A stretch of DNA of 64,000 nt from Motacilla alba alba (Eukaryota; Chordata; Aves; Passeriformes; Motacillidae), in NCBI RefSeq assembly GCF_015832195.1, contig NC_052018.1, positions 29,788,115 to 29,852,114 of the forward strand, given 5' to 3'. The notes beneath the pieces were generated by a model that saw nothing but the letters and a program-made list of their open reading frames with translations, was not told the origin of the DNA and ran no database searches. Each line of letters opens with the position of its first letter. Within the stretch, counting starts at the first letter, position 1. Below are positions 26,861 through 37,511 of the stretch, one piece after another. The position numbers and the translations under genes are program-made.

Positions 26861-29800
26861 TCATCTTCTGAATCCTTTTCTGCTGCAGAAAAGAACAAAC
26901 ACATCACGACAACTTCTACAGGGCCCTAACTCTTGACTCATCACATTTAAAGACACACTGAAGGACCAACTCAGACAGTAATTTGCAATCAGTTGTACAT
27001 ACACCTCATAATTTTATCTGAATCATTTTTCTTCGGCTTGCTTCTGAAAACATTGTGTGGGATTTACAAAAGCTGTGGTATAGTCAATATAAATTCTGTC
27101 TGTGGTTCCTCAAGGTTTTGCTAGGTTTCTATTCATGTTTTAGATTTTTTTAGGATGGTATAATGTGATTTGCTCTTTAAAAACCTGTATATTTTCTGTT
27201 TTGTTGGTCATTAAGTGACTGCTCACTGGGAGCATTTCCAGGTACTGAAGTTAAACTCATCCATCACTGTATGTCCCATAGATTTCTTTCCAGCCTTGCT
27301 CTAAATACAGGGTTTTTTTTCACTTTTCACAGTAAAAACCTCCCTGTCCACCTGCAAGTTTCATAAATGATCATTAACAGTTGAGAGGTTGCTCAGGATA
27401 AATCCTGAAACATTTTTGGAGAAATTTCCTCAGAACAAGCTCATGTGAATAGAGCTAGCCTGTGCTAATCTATCCTGTCCTCTTGTTGAAATTAATTTCA
27501 TGGATGCACCTGGTCAAAATTAACTTTGTTTTGTGATTAATAAAGGAAAAAAGGAACTCCATGGAGTGTCCATCAATCATATTGCTTTTAAAATAGTATG
27601 CATTTTTAAGTAGATTTTTCAGAAAACCTTATCTATGATGCAGACCTCCATGAACAAACAAAATTCATTGATTTCAAATTCTACCCTGAGCTCTGTCTGA
27701 TAAATATGTTAATTTCACTATTATAACTAGACTGCAATGTAGAGATGGAGTCACAGTCACCAAATTCATTCCATGAGACTAGTCCTTTTTATATCACTAT
27801 TTAAAGTTTGAATTATTTCTCTTTCTCAGAATCCTTTAAAGGATTAAGTATTAAATTATATATATTATTTTAAGAGCTGGATTTGCTAGTCCTTTCTCTC
27901 CTCATAATTAATTGCTTTCACTTCTACCTGTATTTATAGTGTGCATGAATTAAGTTTGCTCAGGCAGAAAGCAAGATTAAAATACTTTTGAAAATCAGTT
28001 AATATCTCTGCTTGGATGCATCACATAGCAATGATCATCCTTATTTTTTTCAGCCTCCTCATGTTCTTGAGAAGTTTTTTGTGACTGATATAAATTTTAC
28101 TCTTCTACATTTTTTATGCAGGGTTGTTTTTTTTTTTTCTGTTTAAACAAAGCTCCTCCTTTTTTTCTCTGATAGATGCAAAACATCACCAGGGCATGCT
28201 CCATTTGCTCACACACAGGTTCTCATACAGGTGTGTATTCACAATGTCAGATCAGATGCCAAGAGTAATTTTAATTTCTAAATGAAATTTTTGCCATTTG
28301 GTAGCTTGGTGGGGGCACTGCCACTGACTTTAACAGTGTCAGACCATCAGCTACTGTTTGTGCAAAGCCTTCCATGAAACATTCCTGCTGTGTCATTCAT
28401 GTGACTACAGGGTAAATACAGACATTAGTCCTCACTTGCACAGGAAGTCTCAGAATGCACCAGGATGAAGGTCTCACAGCACTGGTTGCACATAAAGAAG
28501 CTCCAGTCACAGGATAATATAATTTCAGAGACAATAAGTAACTTTAGCACAGAGGTATAAAACTAAAAGAAGCTTGAGAAGTTTTTAAGCTCTTACAGAA
28601 AATTGTGTGTGTTTTAACAGACCTTTTCTCCTCAAAAAGTAGCTATGTGCTTTTTATACCTTCTAGGAACTGCTGCTCTAGACAGAAATGCAATAAACCA
28701 GGCAAGTGGGTCCTGAGCAAGCCCATTTTCTTCTCCTCCAGCTTCACCAGAGGCTGGCAAAGAGCTCTCTCCTCTGTAGGTACTTCTGTCCCCTGCAGCT
28801 CCTGGGAGCTCAGCTCTTTTCTCCAACAGCTGAGGACTCTTCCCGGTAACTGAGAGGGTCCCTGCATGAACTTGCAGAGGGTTTGACCTTACATGGGCTC
28901 CTTTGTCCATAAATGCAGACAGACTTTTACACCTGCAAAAGGTTCACAGCAAGGCTGGGGACAAAATAATTCACACCGTGAAATATTTGTGTGCCATAGT
29001 CAGGCTCAGTTACTCATTCCAGCCTTGCACCAGAAAAAGGTCTAGGGGTGAAACCAGGAAGAAGAAAATCAAATTAAACATCCAGAATAAAACAATTTTC
29101 TTACGTTGTTTTCTCCATGTCTCTGTCTTCCCCAGGCCACTTTTGTCAAATGCCCTATCTGATTGGTGCAGGATTGTTTGGCATGAGCATGGTCTGAAAA
29201 ACAAGTGTCACCCTCTGGAGAATTTTGCTGAGAATAATAGATCTGTGTGAAGGTCTAAATCAATAGAAGTCTTTCTGAATGCATTTCTAGGAAACCTAGA
29301 AATATCACCAGTGACTTTGACTAAAATGCAAGGTGCTATTGTTTGGAAAGCAATTTATAGTTAAGTAATTTAGATTTCATAGCAAAGAAGGCCATATAGT
29401 GAGAACTTCACCTACCACAGGAGAGGGAAGATGGAGCTGTTCAGGGACTGCAAATACTAGCACGATTTAGGTTTGACAGGGTTATTTTTGAGGGTTTTTT
29501 TTTTTTAAGTATGATTTCTGGATCCTATTTCAATCCCAAAGGAATACCCTTTTCTGTCACCCTTGAATTTCAGCTTTTGCATATTTTTTCTCCCTAAGGT
29601 TTATTTTCTGTCAGACGATTACTTTCTCCTCCACTAAAAGCTTCTTTTAGGTTATCAGAGTAGGTGTTTAAGGTCTGCATTCTGTCACTTCTTATTTACA
29701 TGTTTTTAAGTGTTTCTCCTAAAGCTTAAGCTTAACTGAAGGACAAATAAGTGTAGAGGCTGTGCTACCATGCAGTCAATTGAAATGCACACCAGGGATT

Positions 29801-30130
29801 CTTCCCCTTTTTCCATTATTAGGACTAGCATTTATGAAAGGTCTCATTCTCCTAACCTCAATTTTGTTACCCAGTGCCATCCACAACCCTTTTTTTTTGA
29901 GCTTCAGCATCATCTTGTTGACACCTAAAGTGGGGATGCATCCCCTTGTGCCAGTTCCAGGATTCAATGAACCAGTTTTACTCTTGCATCTCTTTGACTG
30001 AGTAGCTCAGCAACTACCTTCAGTCCAAACCCAGCTGAGATGCCTCAAGCCTACCTTTTTCACCTTCCAGAATTATGTCCTCTCCATGAGGATATATGCT
30101 AGTCATGCCAGGAATGAAGGGAGGAAAGAA

Positions 30131-30184
30131 ATTGTAATATCTGTAGAAAATTGTGATGTTCTATAGAAATTGTGATTTCTATAG
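30131..30184. repeat. 19-bp tandem repeat (2.8 copies) ending in a perfect hairpin
   Basis: Three consecutive units start at 30131, 30150 and 30169, each beginning ATTGT(A/G)AT and ending in CT(A/G)TAGAA-type sequence. The last part forms a perfect dyad: CTATAGAAAT (30161-30170), a TGTG loop, then ATTTCTATAG (30175-30184). Confidence 0.85.
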
Positions 30185-30834
30185 ACCGACTGAAGTGATG
30201 CCAGCGGGTGGATGGCAGGGAGGGCACGAATCACAGGGCCAGAGAGGGAGGAGAAAGGGATTTCATATCACCTGGTGCTCCCACCTGATATGATGGGAAG
30301 CATTCTTCAGAGCTCTCCCATGCTGTGGAGCTGCTGACCCTGCATTTCTCTCTCTAAAACTGAGGTTTCACTGATCACCAGGGTATTAAATAAAATATGG
30401 GGTCTGCTTTCTCCAGCCATTTTAGTTCTTTCTCTTAGTTTATGAACAAGTATTTCTAGTGTTTCTCTTGGGAGACAGCCTACATGCCTACAGTGTGTTT
30501 AAAAGGAGGCATCCTTCCCTTGCACCCTGTGCCTTCACATCTCTGCCCATTCCTCTGTGAGCAGCCTTTCAAGGGGTCGGGCTGGCCAGGAGCACAGCAG
30601 AGGAGGAGGGTGACCACAGCACTGGCTGCAGGGCCCACTGCTGGTACCAGGATCCTGTGGTCAACCTAACTTGATGGCATCCATGTACTCTGTGAGGGAG
30701 CTCAGTTAGGTCAGCCCTACAGCAAAGCCCTATGATGATCTGAAGACTAAAGGCCTGGCTTTACCCCCACGCTGCTATGAGCTGTGTGCTGATGACTCTA
30801 AGTGTTAATCACACCTCCTTTTGTCCAGGTTTGA

Positions 30835-30872
30835 TTGATACAAACTCATTTGGTTGATACAAACTCATTTGC
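30835..30872. repeat. 19-bp direct tandem duplication
   Basis: TTGATACAAACTCATTTGG (30835-30853) is followed directly by a copy (30854-30872) differing only in its last base. It is a local duplication and probably recent. Confidence 0.9.
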
Positions 30873-31496
30873 TTCCAGGGATCTCTGACTGGGGGCCATC
30901 ACAGCCTTAAAAATCTTAGAAAGAAATTCAAAGTGTGAAAACCCATTGCAGCAGCAGAGAAAACAATTTGCAGGAAAACAGAGAACGCCAGCAATAAAGG
31001 CAGGCAGGGGGAAGGGATGCAGCTCTCCAAGGCTCCCCCAGGGCACGCTGAGCTAAAATCAAAAGAGAAAACAGCATGCAAGACCAAATCCTGCCAGTGG
31101 CAAGTCCAACAAACAGCTGGAGCAAAAGGCAGCTCTTGGAAACAAAGCTGCCGCTTACCCTCACCCTTCTTGTATAAGTATCCCCCACACAAAAACCAAG
31201 ATTTTATGAAACATTAGACAGTTCTGCTCTCATGAATTTCTTCCTCACTTTTCCCTTGGGTCTGACTGGTTTTTTAACCTTTGGCAGCCTCCTCACCAGA
31301 ACTGCTGTGCAGGGGCTGGGACACCAGTGGGGTGTGCAAGTCCATGCTCCCTCAGCAGCCTGGACAGGAATGGAGGTGAAAGCAGTGGGGAGGTCACAGC
31401 TCCAGCTGGCTTTCCACATCCTTATAGTCAGATTCTTTCTCTCTTCAGGATAGGAAAGGCAACTGGAGAGAGAGTATTACATATCTTGTGTTCATA

Positions 31497-31797
31497 AAAT
31501 AGTTTGGGTTGGAAGGGATCTTCAAGGATCCAGCCCTCCCGCTATGAAAAGGGGTACCTTCCACTAGACCGCATTGCTCAAAGCCCCACGCAGCCTGGAG
31601 CTGAGAAATTCCAATGATGAAACATCCTTGTACTTGGTCTTGTTGAACTTCTTGAGATTTAAATGGGCCACTTCTCAAGCCTGTCAAGGTCCCTCTGGGT
31701 GCCATAGCTTCCCTGCAGTGAACCAACTGCACCACTCAACATGGCATCATCTTCAAACTTGCTGAGGGGGCATTCAACCCCACTGTCCATGTGTTAA
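31497..31797 (-). mobile_element. CR1 LINE fragment, rearranged (minus orientation)
   Basis: It begins with the CR1 3'-end signature read antisense (AGTTTGGGTTGGAAGGGATC). Then comes 'accttccactagacc' and 'ttgctcaaagcccca'. It then jumps to a more 5' CR1 segment ('caagcctgtcaaggtccctctggg', 'catcttcaaacttgctgagggggcattcaaccccactgtccatg'). The usual sequence between these two blocks is missing, so this is either an internally deleted copy or two adjacent fragments. Confidence 0.8.
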
Positions 31798-31889
31798 GTT
31801 ACCCATTTTCATATTGAATGCAGTGTTCCATTCACATATACGTAATCTTTACATATAAATATTTATATAAATGGGACCCCTCTTCAAAG

Positions 31890-32480
31890 TGTTGTGCAGG
31901 TTTTGGCTGGGGTATAGTTAATTTCCTTTACAGTAGCCAGGATTAAGGCCGTGTTTTGGATTTGTGCTGGAAACAGGGTTGATTACACAGGCATGTTTTC
32001 ATTATTGCCAAGCAGTGTTTGCACAGTGTTAAGGCCTTTTCTGACCCTACCCCAGCAGTGAGGAGGCTGGGGGTGCACAAAGAGTTACAAGGGACATGGC
32101 CAGGACAGGTGACCCCAACTACCAAAGGAATATTCCCTACCCAAGACATGATGTCATGCTATATATAAAGTAGTAGGTAAAGCAGTGGAAAGAAAAAGGC
32201 AAGGGAGACTTTTAGAGGAATGGGGTTTATCTTCCCAAGTCACTGTTACATGTGAGGGAGCCCTGATTTCCTGGGGATGTCTGAAGACCTGCCTGCCCAT
32301 GGGAAGTGGTGGATGAATTCCTGGTTTTGCTTTTTTCCATTACCTGTTAAATTGTCTTTATCTCAACCTGTGAGTTTTCTCACTTTTACTCTCCCAATTG
32401 TTTCCCCATCCCACTGAGGTGAGGGGGTAGACCAAGCAGCTGTGTGGAACTTAGTTGGTGGCTGGGCTTAAACCACAACA
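31890..32480 (+). mobile_element. Endogenous retrovirus 5' LTR
   Basis: A 591-bp block begins TGTTGTG (31890-31896) and ends CACAACA (32474-32480), a perfect 7-bp terminal inverted repeat. A TATA-box-like TATATAAA lies at 32162-32169. A primer binding site follows 8 bp downstream, which identifies this as the 5' LTR in plus orientation. I see no canonical AATAAA. I did not find a matching 3' LTR to the right, so the provirus is truncated or rearranged. This is an old, non-functional copy. Confidence 0.8.
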
Positions 32481-32488
32481 TTTCTTCT

Positions 32489-32506
32489 TGGTGCCCAACA
32501 TGGGGC
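32489..32506 (+). other. Retroviral primer binding site, tRNA-Lys type
   Basis: TGGTGCCCAACATGGGGC lies 8 bp after the LTR end. It differs from the lysine-tRNA-type site (TGGCGCCCAACGTGGGGC) only by C-to-T and G-to-A changes at the two CpG positions, as expected from methyl-CpG decay of an old insertion. Confidence 0.85.
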
Positions 32507-33110
32507 TCAAAGTGTCCACGATAATGACAGATTTGATTAGAATGTGCTGGATTGAATTTGTAGCTGTTCTTGCTGTTTAGCTATTAACGGGCAGGCTTCT
32601 GTGCTTGCCATGAGACTCGCTTGCCTGACTGTGTATCAGAGCCGAGTGCTCGTTAGTGGCTGCTTTCTGCTTTCACTGCTTGCTGTGCTGCTGTGCTGCT
32701 TATCATCTTACTCTGCTGTGCTTGGGAACATTTTGATAACAGCCTGGGCTGGCTGATGGCCAGGACATTGCTGCTGTTTCTGTGCTGCTGTGCTGGACAG
32801 GCTGGAATTCTGGTGAGAGCTTGAGTTTAAGAGACTCTGACCAATGGATGAATGAATGTGGGTGTGGGACACCCGAAATATCTGTGCTGCAGTAGTTGTA
32901 CCTCTGAAGGGCCGTGGCCTAAGGATGAGGCCACACCGGAGAAGGTACACCTCGCAGTGTCACTGGCTGTGACCAGTGAGGTCATGCTTGAACACCTCAA
33001 AGCATGAGGCCATGGATATAAGTCCATGACAGTATTCACCATCTGAGAGTACAGAATGGTACAGCAGATAGACATGGAGGCAATAGTTTTCTACATCTAG
33101 AAAGTGCACA
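32507..33110 (+). mobile_element. ERV internal leader remnant (right boundary uncertain)
   Basis: This sequence directly follows the primer binding site and includes a TGCTGTGCTGCTG-rich stretch near 32680-32710. No gag, pro, pol or env reading frame is recognisable, and all frames are broken. It fits an untranslated leader left after truncation of the provirus. The right limit is set only where no further ERV-like character was apparent. Confidence 0.45.
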
Positions 33111-35925
33111 GAATGTGAGAATCTCCTACTGAAGGCAGATGCACTTTTAACAGTGTTGAAGAAGGTTTTGGAAGGGCTATGAAGGTCATTGGGAATGGTG
33201 CACTCAGCCCCAACTCTGTAATTTTAAGCCTCCCTGTGTGGTTAACATTTGGGTTTAAAGCAATTTGTAGATGACTTGTCATTTGGCACTGTAGCTATTG
33301 TTTTAAAACATTATTGTCATGGTAAAAAATGAAAAAAAAATTGTGAAATTTTGCACTGGTATCCTTACCTTGGGAATTTGTATTTGGAGAATTACAGCTA
33401 AGGATTACAAGCTCCCTGTATGAATGCATATTTGAGTGTGTGCTTATAATATATACCCACAGAGGAATACACGGAAACAACATCTATTTTGGCAACCCTT
33501 GCACTTTTCAAATTAGATGCAGAAGAGTTATTCTAATTATTTAAAGGTCTCTGAGCCTCAGCAAATTGTATTGACAGAGCTTTCGCTTTCAATAAAAAAT
33601 AGACCTGAAATGCTTTTGTAAATGTGTTGCTTTCATCAAAATTTTTATTTCACTGTTACTGACTTTTATGTCGGGCAAAAGCTATGCAGGCAGCCACATT
33701 TATGCACATCCCCATCCCTAGTCCCCTTCTTGCCCACCACAAGGTTCCTGATTTCTCCCATCTATTGACACCCCCATCTCCTGGCAAAAGGTGATCCAGC
33801 TGCACAAGGAGCCAAGTGCATTGGGCTAGCTTCTAAGTAAAGGCAGAGGCAGGGAAAATAAACTGAAGGAGACGAGTTCAGAGTGCAAAGCATGAAACTG
33901 GGACAGGCAATATGAAGAGAGTTAAGTACTGGTGAAGCAGGAATCAGATGAGCTAGGATGATTGAAGCAGAGAGGAGCAAAGATTTTGCTACAGATTGTC
34001 CTGTCATGAAATTGAAATATAGGGCTTTAAATTGCAAGGTAGGTGAGGCAGAATGAGATAAAAGGAAGGCAAGGGAGTAGTAGTGAGCAATAAGCTGTGC
34101 TTTGATGCACATGCACCATAAGTGCATAAACCAATTAATGAAAATATTGCATTAGCATCTGCAGCAGGATTATCCTTTCTTTACATCTGTGTAGAGCTCT
34201 CCTGGACATGGCTGCCTCTTGCCAGTTCGGTGTTGCTCATGCCCCTCCAAATTTTCCATTAAGAGGAGTGATACTGCTCTGGTTTTAATGAGTTTCCTAA
34301 TAAAGAGATGATGACTGGCAGTGTAATTTCCCTTCTACACTTTGTGCTTTCATGACGGGAGTTTATTATTAACCTTACTACTACATTTTCTGTTATTTTA
34401 CTCTGGTGGTTTAATTGTATTTCCACCTCAGTCATGTGCATTCATTTTCTAATAGTCTCCTTTCCCAGACTGCTTTCATGTGAGCAGCAGGGTTTTTCAG
34501 TTAAGTACTCTGTGATGGTTTTAGTATGCATTTCTTTCTGGTTTAATCTTTCTCTTTTTTACTCTCTGTCTGTGTATTAGTCATCCTTAATGGGGTACAG
34601 CACCTTGTGCTCTCTGACATGGAAAACAGGGATAGTGTAAGCAAACATCAAGGACAAAGCATAAAAATAACAGAGGCAGTCTCCGTAAAAGGGGAATTAA
34701 TGACTCAGGCAAATGGATGCCACATGTTAGTAATTTTAAGGAAAGAAAGCATCAGCCATGCTTAGAAATGCAGATGTATTTATCGCCTTTCAGCCCCCCT
34801 ATTTAGCTGTTACTAATGGTGTATTGAAAGGGAACAAAAGAAATTTCTGAATGCAGAAGCAAGGATGTCTTAGCAGGTGGTCCGGGGTAATGGAAATTTA
34901 GGGCACAAGCAGCAGATCTGATTCTTATTTTATTAATGCTGACATAAATCAGGCATGTGTATCCGCTGGAGGAGTGAAAAGAAGTTATGCCAAGGCAGGG
35001 TTGGAGAGAAGTCAGTCAGGTCTCCCATATCCAATCTAACACAGTGCAGCAGCCCCCTCAGGAACTGCACCTTTGCTCTCACTAAATAAGACAAGATGGA
35101 AATAAATCTCTGTATTTCACTATAAAATACTAGGATGTGTGCGCAGACAACTCTTGGTATGTCAGTGCCAGTCTAATAATGCAAAGGAGTAAAAGTCCAG
35201 TAACACTAGAGGTACGGTCAGTGGTTTGGTATTCAGTCAATAAAAATAATTGAGAGTCAACTCTTATTTACAGTCTGGCCCCTTTCCAACACCAACATTT
35301 TAGGGGAGCTGTACGTTGGATCTAAATGAAAAGTAATTTGCCAGTTAGTTAGAGGTCTCCAATGTGAACAGGAATCAGGACCTTTGATTTTACATCCCAA
35401 TGCACGTTTCCATTTGGCATGTTACACGCTAACACTGTTTGCAAGAAGTGAGGGCAGTCATACTCATTTGCTGAAAAATTGTAAGCAGTGCAGAAGGCCT
35501 CATGAAGCTGAAACAAGGCACAAAGGGATTGCCCTGTAGCACAGGACAAGCCTTCCTGCTGATGGGGTTATGAGAAAGATTCAGAGCTGTCTTAGAAATA
35601 CCTTCACGAGAAGAAAAATCCGGGTGCTAAAGAGCTCTTTGAAGTACGGGGCAAACGTACTATAGGAACCACAGGCAGGTGGATAAAATGTAACAAAATC
35701 AAATGGAAAATGAAGCATGTCTGAGATGGCAAAGCCGAATAAGCTCGTGTTGATGTGGGTTGAGATGTGGGTTGTGAACTCTCCATAGCTGGACACCTTG
35801 CAAGAAAATATACTTTACCAAGGGACATACTTAGAGTTCAGAAGAGGAAACCCTCAGCAAATTAAAGGGCTCATATTAAATAAATATTTGCTTAGGTGGT
35901 CTAACAGCCTTGACTTTAATCCCTG
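33111..35925. other. Intergenic, non-coding
   Basis: This is AT-rich unique-looking sequence without a recognisable gene or repeat. The stretch at about 34560-34960 has no repeat character and carries several TAAT and AATTAATGA-type homeodomain-like words. That is weak evidence for a regulatory element. Confidence 0.5.
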
Positions 35926-35929
35926 TGAG

Positions 35930-36560
35930 CCATTTGCTCCGGCTGTCCACCACGGCCCGATGCCCCAGAGCCGGCTGGGGAGCGGCGGGGCGCGCAGCCC
36001 CAGCCCCGTGCGCCCGGCCGCCTTAGCGGGGCGGCTCCTCCTAAAGCGGGGCCGCTGAAACCCGGCCACAGAGCTTTGCAAAGCGCGGAGCTCCAGGCTG
36101 GCCTGCCCGCGGGGCTCCCCAGCCTCAGAGCACGGGAACCCCGCTGTGCTTGCTCAGAGCCGCCGGAGCACTTGGCCAGCATCCTTGCCAGGCCCTTGGC
36201 GCTGCTGTGCCGAAACAGAAGCACCAGCCCCCACTTCTCAGACAGCGCATGGAGCGCCAGAGCCCACGTCGCCCGACCTGGGGTCTTCAGCACTACCTGC
36301 CACACCATCCTCTTCCGGGGAGACTGACCGGGACACCTCCTGCAGCTGCCCGGAGTTACTGACAGTCCCTCACGCCTACAGCGAGATGGGAACATAAATA
36401 AAACGGCTCAAAATAAAACCCTGTCCGCGAGAGCACCGCGGAGGGGCCCTGCGGCGGAGCGGCCGCGCCGGGCCGGGGTCCCTCAGGCCCGGGACGGGGC
36501 GAGGCGCAAAGGGCGGGCGGCAGCGCCACCTGGCGGCCGCGGCGGGACCGGCGGGGCGGG
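35930..36560. promoter_or_regulatory. Orphan CpG island about 20.7 kb upstream of B3GAT2
   Basis: GC content and CpG density rise abruptly at about 35.93 kb and fall after about 36.56 kb. Both flanks are AT-rich. There is no recognisable coding exon: the ORFs on the two strands overlap each other and look like low-constraint GC-rich translation. GC-box-like GGGGCGGG occurs near 36552-36561. It could be an alternative or lncRNA promoter, an insulator or an enhancer. The CTCF-like motif at its right edge favours a chromatin role. Confidence 0.65.
36523..36536 (-). promoter_or_regulatory. CTCF-like binding motif
   Basis: The plus-strand word GCGCCACCTGGCGG is, on the minus strand, CCGCCAGGTGGCGC. 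It matches the CTCF core consensus CCASYAGRKGGCRS at 13 of 14 positions; the third base is G instead of A. The forward core is therefore on the minus strand. It lies inside the orphan CpG island. Confidence 0.6.
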
Positions 36561-36570
36561 GGAGCTGCGC

Positions 36571-36695
36571 GATTCCTGCAGTTCCTGCAATTCCCGCAGT
36601 TCCTGCAATTCCCGCAGTTCCTGCAATTCCCGCATTCCCACAATTCCCGCACTGCCTGCAACTCCCACAACTCCTGTAGTTCCTGCGCTCCTGGA
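36571..36695. repeat. Minisatellite with 18-bp period (two 9-bp half units)
   Basis: Units of CAGTTCCTGCAATTCCCG repeat in tandem. They begin near-perfect and become more diverged to the right (CAATTCCCGCA, CAACTCCCACA, TAGTTCCTGCG). Each unit is a pair of 9-bp half repeats. Because 18 is a multiple of three, it creates spurious Cys/Asn/Gly-rich ORFs on the minus strand. Confidence 0.85.
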
Positions 36696-36728
36696 ACCCT
36701 GCTGTGGGAATGGAAGTGGCGAGGTGAG

Positions 36729-36958
36729 GGAGAGGAGAGGAGAGGAGAGGAGAGGAGAGGAGAGGAGAGGAGAGGAGAGGAGAGGAGAGGAGAGGAGAGG
36801 AGAGGAGAGGAGAGGAGAGGAGAGGAGAGGAGAGGAGAGAGAAGAGAAGAGAAGAGGAAGAGAAGAGAAGAGAAGAGAAGAGAAGAGAAGAGAAGAGGAG
36901 AGGAGAGGAGAGGAGAGGAGAGAAGAGAAGAGAAGAGAAGAGAAGAGAAGAGAAGAGA
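36729..36958. repeat. (AGAGG)n / (AGAAG)n homopurine microsatellite
   Basis: About 230 bp of plus-strand sequence is purine-only. It is an AGAGG pentamer array up to about 36838, then AGAAG-type units, an AGAGG block near 36896-36920, and AGAAG units again to 36958. The ORFs reading Glu/Arg on plus and Ser/Leu on minus are artefacts of this array. Assembly length may be unreliable here. Confidence 0.95.
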
Positions 36959-36959
36959 A

Positions 36960-37480
36960 TTTTCGCTTCTGTCACATTAAGGGTGGAGCTGCAGCCATGC
37001 ATGACCTGCACTGCTTGTTACCGTGGAGCCAATGCTACATTTTGATCAGTGGAAAAATCAGTTATTAATCAGCAAAGACCTATTGATTTTCCAACTGCTC
37101 TTCCCATAGAATAGGAAGTCAGCCGTTGCAGCTGGCGAGCACTGAACTGTGAAGTGCCACCGGGAGCACCTCTGGCCCAAAGGAGTGAGTCGATCCATGT
37201 TGGGAGCTACAGAATGTTCTGGGGTCACTGCTCAGATAGAGCAGCTCCCACGTGGCAGGAGACATGGAAGTACATTTCATGTTTGTCCTTAACAAATTAG
37301 GGAAAATTCACTGTTGAATGGGGAAGCAGAATGGAAGATGGGGCATACTCTTCAACTCCACGTAAAACTGTATATTTGGTGGGTGTTGGTGTGTTGGTAA
37401 TTTTCCAGTCAATTCATAGTGGCCCTGAGAAATGCATCATTTTCCTCTGACAGAATTCAGTTAGCAAAACAAGCTCTCTC

Positions 37481-37511
<31 letters not shown>

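Noticed and set aside
32507..32512. TCAAAG hexamer matching the bases before the ERV LTR (31884-31889), considered as a target duplication marking a solo LTR
   Set aside because: It lies 26 bp beyond the LTR end, after an obvious primer binding site. A true target duplication would abut the LTR, so the match is coincidental.
35916..36395. 159-codon minus-strand ORF in the orphan CpG island, considered as an exon or processed pseudogene
   Set aside because: No family resemblance, and overlapping open frames occur on both strands, as expected from GC richness. There is no supporting splice structure or A-tail.
36376..37068. Long ORFs of 211 codons (minus) and 114 codons (plus)
   Set aside because: They translate the homopurine array (Ser/Leu or Glu/Arg repeats) and the minisatellite (Cys/Asn/Gly repeats). 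They are low-complexity artefacts.
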